Below, piece by piece: positions 27,289 to 36,324 of a stretch of 64,000 nt of DNA; position 1 is the stretch's first letter, and the number at the start of each line of letters is the position of its first letter. A program made the translations under genes and the position numbers. Source of the stretch: Streptococcus sp. SPS1 (GTDB lineage: Bacteria > Bacillota > Bacilli > Lactobacillales > Streptococcaceae); assembly GCF_030439915.1 (NCBI RefSeq), contig NZ_JAQFJG010000001.1, forward strand, positions 186,001 to 250,000, given 5' to 3'. The notes under the pieces are model-generated. The model was given only the letters and a program-made list of their open reading frames with translations. It ran no database searches and was not told the origin of the DNA.

Positions 27289-27317
27289 ATTCTACCAATA
27301 ACTAACTTCTTTGTCAA
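27289..27317 (-). promoter_or_regulatory. consensus rpsO promoter
   Basis: TTGACA, 17-bp spacer, TAGAAT on the minus strand. The leader holds a small GC-rich hairpin around ACAGG...CCTGT (27233-27251) that could be an S15 autoregulation site. Confidence 0.85.
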
Positions 27318-27322
27318 CAGAT

Positions 27323-27351
27323 TTACTTTCTTGTTTTAAATATGCTATAAT
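27323..27351 (+). promoter_or_regulatory. promoter of the 114-residue membrane protein
   Basis: TTACTT, 17-bp spacer, TATAAT with the extension TGC; divergent from the rpsO promoter. Confidence 0.7.
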
Positions 27352-27400
27352 AATCATAGTAAGAAATCCAAGTTGTCTGTTTTTAAACGAGGTGATTATC

Positions 27401-27745
27401 ATGCCTAGATTCTATTCCCATCTCCCCTACTATCTGGTCATCTTTTTCTTTTACTGGCCACTTTATGAGTTGTTATCACTAATCATTTCTGACCCCCTTT
27501 TGCTCAAGAGTCTCTACGTAAATAATATTCTCTTCTTTACACCTCTGGTAATCTTGATTATATCGCTACTCTATAGCTACCGTTTCCGTTTCTCACTTTG
27601 GTGGTTAATTGGTAACGGACTGCTCTTTTGCTTTACTATCATAACTTTTGGTGAGTTTATACTAATTTACTTGCTAATCTATGAAACCTTGGCTCTGGTG
27701 GGCATGGTTTCCGGTATTGGCATCAAGCATATTCTACAAAAATGA
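27401..27745 (+). CDS. small hypothetical membrane protein
   Basis: 114 residues from ATG 27401, which follows a GAGGTG site; the in-frame codon further upstream lies in the promoter region. Three to four membrane segments, rich in Leu, Ile and aromatic residues. No family recognised. Single gene between rpsO and the thrS leader. Confidence 0.75.
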   Translation: MPRFYSHLPYYLVIFFFYWPLYELLSLIISDPLLLKSLYVNNILFFTPLVILIISLLYSYRFRFSLWWLIGNGLLFCFTIITFGEFILIYLLIYETLALVGMVSGIGIKHILQK

Positions 27746-27770
27746 AAAACAAAAAACTTTCACAAAATCC

Positions 27771-27798
27771 TTGAAAAATCTCACAATCATGCTATAAT
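27771..27798 (+). promoter_or_regulatory. promoter of the thrS T-box transcript
   Basis: TTGAAA, 16-bp spacer, TATAAT with extension TGC. Confidence 0.8.
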
Positions 27799-27804
27799 AA
27801 TCCA

Positions 27805-28016
27805 TAGAGACAAGTCACTTAGCCCCTTTCTACTAGAGAGTGCGTGGTTGCTGGAAACGCATAGGAAGTCTAAACTGATACTACTCTTGAGTTTTTATGA
27901 AAACATAAAACGGTGGCCACGTTAGAGCCAATCAGAGGTGTCCCTCTCTTTTGAGGTACATAAATGAAGGTGGAACCACGTTACGACGTCCTTTCTAGGA
28001 TGTCGCTTTTTGTTTT
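27805..28016 (+). ncRNA. T-box riboswitch of thrS
   Basis: Contains the T-box core AAGGTGGAACCACG (about 27967-27980), which pairs with the free tRNA acceptor end, followed by a terminator hairpin with ACGTCCTTTCTAGGATGT and a T-rich tail. Uncharged threonyl-tRNA should stabilise the antiterminator and switch on thrS. Specifier codon not resolved by eye. Confidence 0.9.
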
Positions 28017-28095
28017 TCTAGCTTTCACAATTCTCTATCCCTGTTTTCAGAATAGGATTAACACATTCGTCAATAATATAAGTAAGGAGAACATC

Positions 28096-30039
28096 ATGAT
28101 TAACATTACTTTCCCAGACGGCGCTGTTCGTGAATTCGAATCTGGCGTTACAACTTTTGAAATTGCTCAATCTATCAGCAATTCTCTAGCTAAAAAGGCC
28201 TTGGCTGGTAAATTCAACGGCAAACTCATCGACACTACTCGTGCTATCACTGAAGATGGAAGCATCGAAATTGTGACACCTGATCACGAAGATGCCCTTC
28301 CAATCCTACGTCACTCAGCTGCTCACTTGTTCGCCCAAGCAGCTCGTCGTCTTTTCCCAGACATTCACTTGGGAGTTGGTCCAGCCATCGAAGACGGCTT
28401 CTACTACGATACAGACAACACAGCTGGTCAAATCTCTAACGAAGACCTTCCTCGTATCGAAGAAGAAATGCAAAAAATTGTCAAAGAAAACTTCCCATCA
28501 ATCCGTGAAGAAGTTACTAAAGACGAGGCACGTGAAATCTTCAAAAATGACCCTTACAAGTTGGAATTGATTGAAGAACACTCAGAAGACGAAGGTGGTC
28601 TGACTATCTACCGTCAGGGTGAATATGTAGACCTTTGCCGTGGCCCTCACGTCCCATCAACAGGCCGTATCCAAATCTTCCACCTTCTCCATGTAGCAGG
28701 TGCTTACTGGCGTGGAAATAGCGACAACGCTATGATGCAACGTATCTACGGTACAGCTTGGTTTGACAAGAAAGACTTGAAGAACTACCTTCAAATGCGT
28801 GAAGAAGCCAAAGAACGTGACCACCGTAAACTTGGTAAAGAGCTTGACCTCTTCATGATTTCTCAAGAGGTTGGTCAAGGTTTGCCATTCTGGTTGCCAA
28901 ATGGTGCGACTATTCGTCGTGAGTTGGAACGCTACATCGTTGACAAAGAGTTGGCTTCTGGCTACCAACACGTCTACACTCCACCTCTTGCTTCTGTTGA
29001 ACTTTACAAGACTTCTGGTCACTGGGATCATTACCAAGAAGACATGTTCCCAACTATGGATATGGGTGACGGGGAAGAATTTGTCCTTCGTCCAATGAAC
29101 TGCCCACACCACATCCAAGTCTTCAAACACCATGTTCACTCTTACCGTGAGTTGCCAATCCGTATCGCTGAAATTGGTATGATGCACCGTTATGAAAAAT
29201 CTGGTGCCCTCACTGGTCTTCAACGTGTACGTGAAATGTCACTCAACGACGGTCACCTCTTTGTTACTCCAGAACAAATCCAAGAAGAATTCCAACGTGC
29301 CCTTCAGTTGATTATCGATGTTTATGAAGATTTCAACTTGACTGAATACCGCTTCCGCCTCTCTCTTCGTGACCCTCAAGATACTCACAAGTACTTTGAT
29401 AACGATGAAATGTGGGAAAATGCCCAAACTATGCTTCGTGCAGCTCTTGATGAAATGGGTGTGGACTACTTTGAAGCCGAAGGTGAAGCAGCCTTCTACG
29501 GACCAAAATTGGATATTCAAGTTAAGACCGCTCTTGGAAAAGAAGAAACTCTTTCTACTATCCAACTTGACTTCTTGCTTCCAGAACGCTTCGACCTTAA
29601 ATACATCGGAGCTGATGGCGAAGAGCACCGTCCAGTTATGATCCACCGTGGAGTTATCTCAACTATGGAACGCTTCACAGCTATCTTGATTGAGAACTAC
29701 AAGGGTGCCTTCCCAACATGGCTTGCACCACACCAAGTAACCCTCATCCCAGTATCTAACGAAAAACACGTGGACTACGCATGGGAAGTAGCTAAAAAAC
29801 TCCGCGACCGTGGTGTCCGTGCTGATGTCGATGAGCGCAATGAAAAAATGCAGTTCAAGATCCGTGCTTCACAAACAAGCAAGATTCCTTACCAATTGAT
29901 CGTTGGGGACAAGGAAATGGAAGACGGAACAGTCAACGTTCGTCGCTACGGCCAAAAAGAAACACAAACTGTCTCAGTAGATGATTTTGTTCAAGCTATC
30001 CTAGCTGATATCGACAACAAATCACGCGTTGAGAAATAA
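28096..30039 (+). CDS. thrS: threonyl-tRNA synthetase
   Basis: 647 residues from ATG 28096 (AAGGAG upstream). A longer in-frame reading begins inside the T-box terminator and is not translated. Domains: TGS (1-60), editing-type second domain with HSAAHL, class II catalytic core with zinc ligands in MNCPHHIQ, motif 2 ([10 protein letters not shown]) and C-terminal anticodon-binding domain. Charges tRNA-Thr. Controlled by its T-box leader. Confidence 0.97.
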   Translation: MINITFPDGAVREFESGVTTFEIAQSISNSLAKKALAGKFNGKLIDTTRAITEDGSIEIVTPDHEDALPILRHSAAHLFAQAARRLFPDIHLGVGPAIEDGFYYDTDNTAGQISNEDLPRIEEEMQKIVKENFPSIREEVTKDEAREIFKNDPYKLELIEEHSEDEGGLTIYRQGEYVDLCRGPHVPSTGRIQIFHLLHVAGAYWRGNSDNAMMQRIYGTAWFDKKDLKNYLQMREEAKERDHRKLGKELDLFMISQEVGQGLPFWLPNGATIRRELERYIVDKELASGYQHVYTPPLASVELYKTSGHWDHYQEDMFPTMDMGDGEEFVLRPMNCPHHIQVFKHHVHSYRELPIRIAEIGMMHRYEKSGALTGLQRVREMSLNDGHLFVTPEQIQEEFQRALQLIIDVYEDFNLTEYRFRLSLRDPQDTHKYFDNDEMWENAQTMLRAALDEMGVDYFEAEGEAAFYGPKLDIQVKTALGKEETLSTIQLDFLLPERFDLKYIGADGEEHRPVMIHRGVISTMERFTAILIENYKGAFPTWLAPHQVTLIPVSNEKHVDYAWEVAKKLRDRGVRADVDERNEKMQFKIRASQTSKIPYQLIVGDKEMEDGTVNVRRYGQKETQTVSVDDFVQAILADIDNKSRVEK

Positions 30040-30050
30040 GAACCTAGCAC

Positions 30051-30076
30051 AAAAGCCTCCAGTCCGGAGGCTTTTT
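30051..30076. terminator. terminator between thrS and the histidine kinase
   Basis: GCCTCC-AGTCC-GGAGGC followed by TTTTT, with an A run on the other side, so usable by both converging genes. Confidence 0.85.
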
Positions 30077-30085
30077 CGTCTATGC

Positions 30086-31060
30086 TCACTCAAGGACTAA
30101 GTTCACTTGAGCAAACTGAATCCGCACTATCGTTCCTTCTCCAACCTCAGACTCGATGTGAATCTGGTGACCCAGTTCTTCAGAAATTTTCTTAGATAGG
30201 TAAAGTCCAAGTCCAGATGACTGCTGAGTTAGGCGGCCATTGTATCCTGAAAAGCCACGTTCAAAGACTCGGAGAACATCACTATTTTTTATCCCGATTC
30301 CTGTATCCTTGATACAGAGCTCTTGACCGTCCATATAAATCTCCAGACCACCTTCCTTGGTGTACTTGAGACTATTTGAGATGATTTGTTCAATGACCAC
30401 TAACAGCCACTTCTTATCCGTCACAATTTCTTTATCAAGGTCATGTAGATTGACATTTAGGCCTTTTTGAATAAAGAAAAGAGCATATTTACGAATTATT
30501 TCCTTGACCAAATCCTCAATTTGAACCTGCTTTAAGACCAAATCATCATGAAAACTTTCTAAACGCAGGTATTGTAAAACTAGATTGGTATAGGAGTCAA
30601 TCTTGAAAATTTCCTGTTCTAATTGCTGCTTCAGTTGGCGGTCGGCTACTTCTGCAACTAAGAGTTGACTAGCTGCAATGGGGGTCTTTATCTGATGGAC
30701 CCACAAGGTATAGTAATCCAGCAAATCCGTCAGTTTTCTTTCTGAATCTGACCTCTGCTGATAAAGTTCCATCTCACGCGCTTCTAATTTTTCTGCTAAA
30801 GCTATTTCCAAAGGAGATTTGGCTTCCCTCTCCCCATAGAGAATTTCCTGGCGATAGACCTGCATTTCCACCAATATGTCCCAAGCGAAAAATAAAATGG
30901 TTACAAAGCAACACAAGAGGAAAAAGTAGAGAAAGTAAATTCCCAAACTGGCAAATAAAAACTGAAAGAGCAAAATCAGAAACGTCAAAGAAAGCAGATA
31001 AACCAAAAGACGACTACGGGAACGCAGATAGGCTAGAAAAAATTGTTTCCAATCAAGCAT
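30086..31060 (-). CDS. sensor histidine kinase, intramembrane-sensing (BceS-like), pneumococcal TCS01 type
   Basis: 324 residues: two membrane helices near residues 17-60 with almost no extracellular loop, a coiled linker, H122 in VHQIKTPIAA, and an ATPase domain with SSGLGLYLSKKI. The lack of a sensor loop is typical of BceS/LiaS kinases that take signals through membrane partners. No ABC transporter is adjacent. Overlaps the response regulator gene by 8 nt. By locus (beside thrS) it corresponds to pneumococcal HK01. Confidence 0.88.
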   Translation of the reverse strand: MLDWKQFFLAYLRSRSRLLVYLLSLTFLILLFQFLFASLGIYFLYFFLLCCFVTILFFAWDILVEMQVYRQEILYGEREAKSPLEIALAEKLEAREMELYQQRSDSERKLTDLLDYYTLWVHQIKTPIAASQLLVAEVADRQLKQQLEQEIFKIDSYTNLVLQYLRLESFHDDLVLKQVQIEDLVKEIIRKYALFFIQKGLNVNLHDLDKEIVTDKKWLLVVIEQIISNSLKYTKEGGLEIYMDGQELCIKDTGIGIKNSDVLRVFERGFSGYNGRLTQQSSGLGLYLSKKISEELGHQIHIESEVGEGTIVRIQFAQVNLVLE

Positions 31061-31730
31061 GCTTCAATCCGTACCCTATTCCTTTCTTGGTCTCGATAAA
31101 TCCTACCAAGCCCTGCTCTTCCAACTTTTTACGCAAACGAGCCACATTGACAGAGAGGGTATTATCATCAATGAAAAAATCACTATTCCAAAGTTCCCGC
31201 ATGAGGTCGTCACGCGCTACGATGTTGCCTGCATGCTCAAATAAAACGCGTAAAATCTGAAATTCGTTCTTGGTCAAATTCAAGACTTGCCCTTGATAAT
31301 GTACATCCATGGATTTGGTATTAAGAATCACACCAGCATATTCCAGTAAACTCTCGTCACGCCCGAACTCATAGGAACGGCGCAACAAGCCCTGAACCTT
31401 GGCTAAAAGAACCTGCTGGTCAAAAGGCTTGGTCACAAAGTCATCCGCCCCCATATTGATTGCCATGACGATATCCATAGCCTGATCTCTCGAAGACAGA
31501 AACATAATAGGTACCTTGGAAATCTTGCGAATCTCCTGACACCAGTGATAGCCATTAAACAAAGGCAGTCCAATATCCATGAGGACCAGATGAGGTTCCG
31601 ATTGAACAAATAGACTCAAAACTTCCATAAAGTCTTCTACCAGAACCACTTCAAATCCCCATTCAGAGAGCATTTTCCCGACTTGTTGACGAATGACCTG
31701 ATCATCTTCTACTAGTAAAATCTTGTGCAT
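31053..31730 (-). CDS. OmpR-family response regulator (TCS01 type)
   Basis: 225 residues from ATG 31730, preceded by AAGGAGGAG; an upstream start at 31769 would lie in the promoter. Receiver domain with D52 and K about 101, then a winged-helix DNA-binding domain (LTKNEFQILRVL). Partner of the overlapping kinase. Confidence 0.92.
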   Translation of the reverse strand: MHKILLVEDDQVIRQQVGKMLSEWGFEVVLVEDFMEVLSLFVQSEPHLVLMDIGLPLFNGYHWCQEIRKISKVPIMFLSSRDQAMDIVMAINMGADDFVTKPFDQQVLLAKVQGLLRRSYEFGRDESLLEYAGVILNTKSMDVHYQGQVLNLTKNEFQILRVLFEHAGNIVARDDLMRELWNSDFFIDDNTLSVNVARLRKKLEEQGLVGFIETKKGIGYGLKHA

Positions 31731-31749
31731 GCGCTCCTCCTTTTCTATT

Positions 31750-31758
31750 ATTATAACA
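31750..31758 (-). promoter_or_regulatory. extended -10 promoter of the two-component operon
   Basis: Minus strand TGTTATAAT, 20 nt before ATG 31730. Confidence 0.7.
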
Positions 31759-31885
31759 GATTTTTCCATGCTAGAAGGTCTGAAACTGAATTTGACATAG
31801 CTTGTTTTTAGCCAACATAGTGAGGCAATCCTAGTAGCTAATTTAAGGGAAATTTGATAAGATAAATAAAAAGAAAGGAGCTATT

Positions 31886-32974
31886 ATGGTCAATATTTTT
31901 GATTATCTGAAAGATGTCGCACACGATTCCTTTTACGACCTTCCTTTAAATGAATTAGATATTCTAGCCTTAACAGAAATCACCTACCTCTCCTTTGATA
32001 ATCTGGTCTCCACAACTCCTCAGCGACTTTTAGACCTAGCTCCTCAGGTCCCAAGAGAGCCTAACATGTTGACCAGCAAAAATCGTCTCCAGCTATTAGA
32101 TGAACTAGCTCAACACAAACGCTTCAAAAATTGCAAATTCTCCCATTTTATCAACGACATCGACCCTGAGCTGCAAAAACAGTTTGCGGCTATGACCTAC
32201 CGCCTCACTCTCGACACCTATCTGATTGTCTTTCGTGGGACTGATGACAGTATCATTGGCTGGAAGGAAGATTTTCACCTGACCTATATGAAGGAAATTC
32301 CTGCTCAAAAGCACGCCCTCCGCTATTTAAAGAACTTTTTTGCCCACCATCCTAAGCAAAAGGTCATTCTGGCTGGGCATTCCAAGGGAGGAAATCTAGC
32401 CATCTATGCTGCTAGTCAAATTGAGCAAAACTTGCAAAATCAAATCACAGCTGTTTATACCTTTGATGCGCCTGGTCTCCATAAAAAACTGACACAAACC
32501 GAGGGCTATCAAAGGATAATGGATAGAACCAAGGTCTTCATCCCACAAGGTTCCATCATCGGTATGATGTTGGAAATTCCGGCCCACCAAATCATCGTGC
32601 ACAGCACTGCCTTAGGTGGTATCGCCCAGCACGATACCTTTAGTTGGCATATTGAGGACAAACACTTCGTTCAACTGGATAAGACCAACAGTGATAGCCA
32701 ACAAGTTGACACAACCTTCAAGGAGTGGGTGGCCACAGTCCCTGATGAGGAACTCCAGCTCTACTTCGACCTCTTCTTTGGCACTATTCTCGATGCTGGG
32801 ATTAGCTCCATCAATGACCTGTCTTCCCTAAGAGCTATCGAACATATTCATCATCTCTTTGTCCAAGCACAATCCCTCACTCCAGAAGAAAGGGAAAACA
32901 TGGAACGTCTTACCCAATTATTGATTGATACCCGTTACCAAGCCTGGAAGAATAGATATAGCAGAATGAAATAA
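31886..32974 (+). CDS. DUF2974/Mbeg1-like alpha/beta-hydrolase (lipase fold)
   Basis: 362 residues. Seen: IVFRGTDDSI and nucleophile elbow AGHSKGGNLA (S166), as in class 3 lipases. No signal peptide. Substrate unknown. An AAAGGAG site precedes ATG. Odd: the last five codons and the stop lie inside a RUP insertion, so the original C-terminus has probably been altered. Confidence 0.82.
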   Translation: MVNIFDYLKDVAHDSFYDLPLNELDILALTEITYLSFDNLVSTTPQRLLDLAPQVPREPNMLTSKNRLQLLDELAQHKRFKNCKFSHFINDIDPELQKQFAAMTYRLTLDTYLIVFRGTDDSIIGWKEDFHLTYMKEIPAQKHALRYLKNFFAHHPKQKVILAGHSKGGNLAIYAASQIEQNLQNQITAVYTFDAPGLHKKLTQTEGYQRIMDRTKVFIPQGSIIGMMLEIPAHQIIVHSTALGGIAQHDTFSWHIEDKHFVQLDKTNSDSQQVDTTFKEWVATVPDEELQLYFDLFFGTILDAGISSINDLSSLRAIEHIHHLFVQAQSLTPEERENMERLTQLLIDTRYQAWKNRYSRMK

Positions 32975-33063
32975 GATACGAACAAATCGATTAGGGGATT
33001 TAGATCAATTTCTAAAAATGAATTAGAAGTTTTGTTGTACTGTTCTAACTTCATTCTAATATA
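32957..33063 (+). repeat. RUP element (107 bp) overlapping a gene end
   Basis: Exactly 107 bp, starting TATAGCAGAATGAAATAAGA and ending CTAATATA, with RUP core ATCGATTAGG. It provides the stop codon of the DUF2974 gene. Confidence 0.85.
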
Positions 33064-33103
33064 AAAAGCTTATGATGAGGTGCACCTTCTCATAAGCTTT
33101 TTT
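33063..33103. terminator. bidirectional terminator
   Basis: 13-base stem AAAAAGCTTATGA / TCATAAGCTTTTT between convergent genes. Confidence 0.85.
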
Positions 33104-33118
33104 GTTTTAAAGAAGAAA

Positions 33119-33556
33119 TCAATCCTTGATCTGACTCTCTGCATCGGCCACGACTTGTTCTAAACTGGTCTGACCAAGTTCAGCCTCCATAGCCAGCTGG
33201 ATTCTCTCCAATTTTTGATCCAAAACATCATGAATATGAGCTCCAACTGGGCAATTTGGATTTGGATTGTCATGGAAACTAAAGAGCTGACCTGTCTTAC
33301 CAAGACACTCTACCGCCTGATAAACATCTAAAAGACTAATATCTTTGAGATCTTTGACAATCTCTGTTCCACCCGTTCCACGCGCTACTGAAATCAGCTC
33401 TGCCTTCTTCAACTGGGACAAGGTTTTTCTGATAATGACAGGATTGACCCCGACACTAGCAGCCAGAAAATCACTGGTCACCTTGCTTTCCTTCCCCTCG
33501 AGGGCAATAATTATCAGCATATGAGTCGCAATGGTAAATCTACTTGGAATTTGCAT
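33119..33556 (-). CDS. Rrf2-family transcriptional regulator
   Basis: 145 residues. Winged helix at the N-terminus (SDFLAASVGVNPVIIRKTLSQL with wing RGTGGTEI) and a C-terminal region with one Cys in NPNCPVG. The three-Cys cluster site of IscR/NsrR is absent, so it is unlikely to hold an Fe-S cluster and may sense through the single Cys. Targets unknown. AGGAGA site before ATG. Confidence 0.85.
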   Translation of the reverse strand: MQIPSRFTIATHMLIIIALEGKESKVTSDFLAASVGVNPVIIRKTLSQLKKAELISVARGTGGTEIVKDLKDISLLDVYQAVECLGKTGQLFSFHDNPNPNCPVGAHIHDVLDQKLERIQLAMEAELGQTSLEQVVADAESQIKD

Positions 33557-33631
33557 CCTCTTCTCCTTTTTACGAGGCTACCCTGCCTCTACTCTTCTTT
33601 TTCTTTTATTATACCCTTTTTAGTTGTAATG

Positions 33632-34480
33632 TCAATCGTTACCACTTTTCAACCAAGCATCTAATTCCCTATCATAGCCCTCTTTCTGGGCCAATTCTCT
33701 CAGAAATTCCTGATTGTGAGTATGATGGATACCATTAACCAGACTTTCATAATAAACCTCAAAATAGGGAAGTTTGAGGTCTTTAGCCAGCTGCAATTCA
33801 GCTGCCACATCGTAGTCTACCCGTCGGAAGTCCATATCTACCAGGCCCTTGCCATCAAACTCTAAAATCATATACTGGGCCCTCAAGTCCTTCCGTAGCT
33901 GAGCGTCCAAAAAGAAAGGTTGCCCAATCGAACCCGGATTGACAATCAATTGCCCACCAGTCCCGTAACGAAGCAACTGCTGGTGAATATGACCATAAAC
34001 AGCAATATCACAAGGCGGATTGGTCACCAAGCGGTCAAAATCCTCCTGTGCTCCAGTATGAATCAACTCTCGCCCCCAGTTCTTATCAGGCAGATGATGG
34101 CTAATTCCTACCGTCAAATCACCAAACTGACAATGAATCTGGAGTGGTTGATTGTGGAGCAGTTCAATTTCTTCTAGGGAAATTTCCTCTAAAACATACT
34201 GGCACTGACGCAAGAGATAGCGTTGACTGGGACGAGTACTATCTAGTTCCTTGCGGACACCATGCCACAGACTATCTTCCCAGTTTCCCAAAACTCTAGC
34301 TGTAATCGGTAGTTGAGCCAACAAGTCCAAAATCCTTCTACGCCCTGTCCCTGGCATGAGAATGTCTCCCAAAAGCCAGTATTCATCCACTCCTAGCTGC
34401 CGAGCATCTGCCAAAACAGCCTCCAAGGCGGTGGTATTTCCATGAATATCTGAAAGAAGAGCTATTTTCGTCATATCCAT
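33632..34480 (-). CDS. metallophosphoesterase (YfcE/MJ0936-like)
   Basis: 282 residues. Metal ligands in order: SDIHGN (D, H), WLLGDILMPG (D), LGNWEDS (N), ISHHLPD and YGHIHQQ (His). Predicted cytosolic phosphodiesterase or protein phosphatase-like enzyme; substrate unknown. Start could be the second Met, two codons in. Confidence 0.85.
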   Translation of the reverse strand: MDMTKIALLSDIHGNTTALEAVLADARQLGVDEYWLLGDILMPGTGRRRILDLLAQLPITARVLGNWEDSLWHGVRKELDSTRPSQRYLLRQCQYVLEEISLEEIELLHNQPLQIHCQFGDLTVGISHHLPDKNWGRELIHTGAQEDFDRLVTNPPCDIAVYGHIHQQLLRYGTGGQLIVNPGSIGQPFFLDAQLRKDLRAQYMILEFDGKGLVDMDFRRVDYDVAAELQLAKDLKLPYFEVYYESLVNGIHHTHNQEFLRELAQKEGYDRELDAWLKSGND

Positions 34481-34524
34481 CTCCTCGTTTTTTCTCTTGC
34501 AATAAGTATAACATAAAAAGTCAC

Positions 34525-34556
34525 AGCTAGAGAAATCTAGCTTTTTTTGATATACT
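34525..34556 (+). promoter_or_regulatory. psaR promoter with an upstream inverted repeat
   Basis: Extended -10 TGATATACT (34548-34556). A perfect 7-bp inverted repeat AGCTAGA-4-TCTAGCT (34525-34542) covers the -35 zone and is followed by seven T, so it may be an operator or a terminator of antisense transcription. Confidence 0.5.
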
Positions 34557-34585
34557 AGATAAAGATATTAGACAAGAGGAAGCGA

Positions 34586-35236
34586 ATGACCCCGAATAAA
34601 GAAGACTATCTAAAATGTATTTATGAAATTAGCATAGATTTGCATAAGATTACCAACAAGGAAATTGCTGCCCGCATGCAAGTCTCTCCCCCTGCCGTAA
34701 CTGAAATGATTAAACGAATGAAGAGTGAAAATCTCATCCTCAAGGACAAAGAATGTGGCTATCTACTGACTGACCTCGGCCTCAAACTGGTCTCTGAGCT
34801 CTATCGTAAGCATCGCTTGATTGAAGTTTTTCTAGTCCATCATTTAGACTATACGAGTGACCAGATTCACGAAGAAGCTGAGGTATTGGAACATACTGTC
34901 TCTGACCTATTCGTGGAGAGATTAGAAAAATTGCTTGGATTCCCCAAAACCTGCCCCCACGGAGGAACCATTCCTGCCAAGGGAGAACTCCTAGTTGAAA
35001 TCAATAACCTGCCACTAGCTGACATCAAGGAAGCTGGCTCCTATCGCCTAACTCGGGTGCACGATAGTTTTGACATTCTCCATTATCTGGACAAGCACTC
35101 ACTTCACATCGGTGATTCGCTCCAAGTCAAGCAGTTTGATGGCTTCAGCAATACCTTCACTATCCTTAGTAAAGACGAGGATTTACAAGTGAATATGGAC
35201 ATTGCAAAACAACTCTATGTCGAGAAAATCAACTAA
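34586..35236 (+). CDS. psaR: manganese-responsive DtxR-family repressor
   Basis: 216 residues. Winged helix (MQVSPPAVTEMIKRM), dimer and metal domain with HRLIEVFLVHHL and HEEAEVLEH, and a C-terminal FeoA/SH3-like domain. In pneumococcus PsaR with Mn represses psaBCA, prtA and pcpA. The target psaBCA lies 10 kb away in this window. AAGAGGAAG precedes ATG. Confidence 0.93.
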   Translation: MTPNKEDYLKCIYEISIDLHKITNKEIAARMQVSPPAVTEMIKRMKSENLILKDKECGYLLTDLGLKLVSELYRKHRLIEVFLVHHLDYTSDQIHEEAEVLEHTVSDLFVERLEKLLGFPKTCPHGGTIPAKGELLVEINNLPLADIKEAGSYRLTRVHDSFDILHYLDKHSLHIGDSLQVKQFDGFSNTFTILSKDEDLQVNMDIAKQLYVEKIN

Positions 35237-35254
35237 TTTCTCAAGTCCCCTACC

Positions 35255-35285
35255 AACCCTGAAAGTTTTATTTTCAGGGTTTTCT
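35255..35285 (+). terminator. psaR terminator
   Basis: Ten-base stem AACCCTGAAA / TTTCAGGGTT followed by TTCTT. Confidence 0.8.
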
Positions 35286-35310
35286 TATCTATTTTTTATA
35301 TCAAAAATAA

Positions 35311-35349
35311 TAGCAAACGCTTTCATGTTCCGACTAAATATTGTATAAT
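35311..35349 (+). promoter_or_regulatory. promoter with a cre-like CcpA site
   Basis: TAGCAAACGCTTTCAT (35311-35326) matches the cre consensus with one mismatch and ends on the -35 hexamer TTTCAT; TATAAT follows after 17 bp (35344-35349). CcpA binding here would repress in the presence of good sugars. Confidence 0.6.
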
Positions 35350-35399
35350 AAATATATAAACTATTCCGTCACTAACAGATGAAAAAAGGAGGTCTTATC

Positions 35400-35813
35400 A
35401 TGAAAAACATCATATACATCAAAACCATTGAGCTCCTTATTATTGATGGAATCATGCTGGCATTTTTGACATTTAAAGAGGGGCTTACTTGGGACTGGAT
35501 TTTGATTTATAGCGGTTGGCTCATTTTCTTTCATCCTGTGCTATTGACCTATCTGTCCAACCAACTTTGTGACCACTTTAGTCAACTCTATTCCCAGATT
35601 AGACCGAGATTCTGGCGCTTTGCCTTACAAATTCTCCTATGGGATATCCTGATGATTCTCTCCTTGATATGTTTAAGTGGTATTTCACTTTTCCTCCAAG
35701 GAGCTCTCCTAATCCTAGGACATCTCATCTCTTCCTATCGCATAAGCCAAAGCCTGAAAAGAGACTTCCCAAAAGCCTATCAAGAACCGATTTCATTTTG
35801 GAGTATTTTATGA
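35400..35813 (+). CDS. hypothetical four-helix membrane protein
   Basis: 137 residues from ATG 35400, preceded by AAAGGAGG. About four hydrophobic segments, then a basic tail. No family recognised. Monocistronic; the promoter carries a cre-like site, suggesting control by carbon source. Confidence 0.75.
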   Translation: MKNIIYIKTIELLIIDGIMLAFLTFKEGLTWDWILIYSGWLIFFHPVLLTYLSNQLCDHFSQLYSQIRPRFWRFALQILLWDILMILSLICLSGISLFLQGALLILGHLISSYRISQSLKRDFPKAYQEPISFWSIL

Positions 35814-35824
35814 TAGATAAGAAA

Positions 35825-35846
35825 AACCAAGCCGTCCGGGCTTGGT
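35825..35846. terminator. bidirectional terminator before dtd
   Basis: ACCAAGCC / GGCTTGGT stem with T-rich flanks between convergent genes. Confidence 0.75.
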
Positions 35847-35851
35847 CTTTC

Positions 35852-36295
35852 TTATCTATTTTTAGTATCTAGGATAATGGTAACCGGTCCGTCATTGACC
35901 AGCTCAACCTGCATATCCGCTCCAAAGATGCCTGTCTGAACGGGTACTTCTTTCGCTAATTTTTGATTGAAAGCGTCATAGAAGTCTGATGCCATATCAG
36001 GTTTGGCTGCGCCTGTAAAGGCTGGACGATTACCTTTCTTAGTATCCGCAAAGAGGGTAAACTGAGAAATAGAGAGGATTTCTCCTTCAATATCTTTGAC
36101 AGATAGATTCATCTTGCCTTCTGCGTCTGAAAAAATCCGCATGTTGACAAGCTTTCTCACAGCATAGTCCAAATCTTCCTCTTGGTCCTCTGGTCCAACA
36201 CCAACCAGCAATAAGAGGCCTTGGTTGATTTTCCCCTGCACCTGACCTTCGATACTTACTTGGGCTTTTGTAACCCGTTGGATAATGATTTTCAT
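35852..36295 (-). CDS. dtd: D-aminoacyl-tRNA deacylase
   Basis: 147 residues. Seen: [15 protein letters not shown] (catalytic core) and the C-terminal GPVTIILD with the cross-subunit Gly-Pro motif. Removes D-amino acids mischarged on tRNA. 29 nt downstream of relA, likely co-transcribed. Confidence 0.95.
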   Translation of the reverse strand: MKIIIQRVTKAQVSIEGQVQGKINQGLLLLVGVGPEDQEEDLDYAVRKLVNMRIFSDAEGKMNLSVKDIEGEILSISQFTLFADTKKGNRPAFTGAAKPDMASDFYDAFNQKLAKEVPVQTGIFGADMQVELVNDGPVTIILDTKNR

Positions 36296-36324
36296 AATAG
36301 CCTTTCTAGTAAGAGCTAGGGCAA

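Noticed and set aside
27964-28095. 44-codon N-terminal extension of ThrS
   Set aside because: It covers the T-box core and terminator; the start at 28096 has a proper ribosome site and the usual ThrS N-terminus.
28657-29223. 188-residue ORF antisense to thrS
   Set aside because: Antisense shadow caused by codon bias of thrS.
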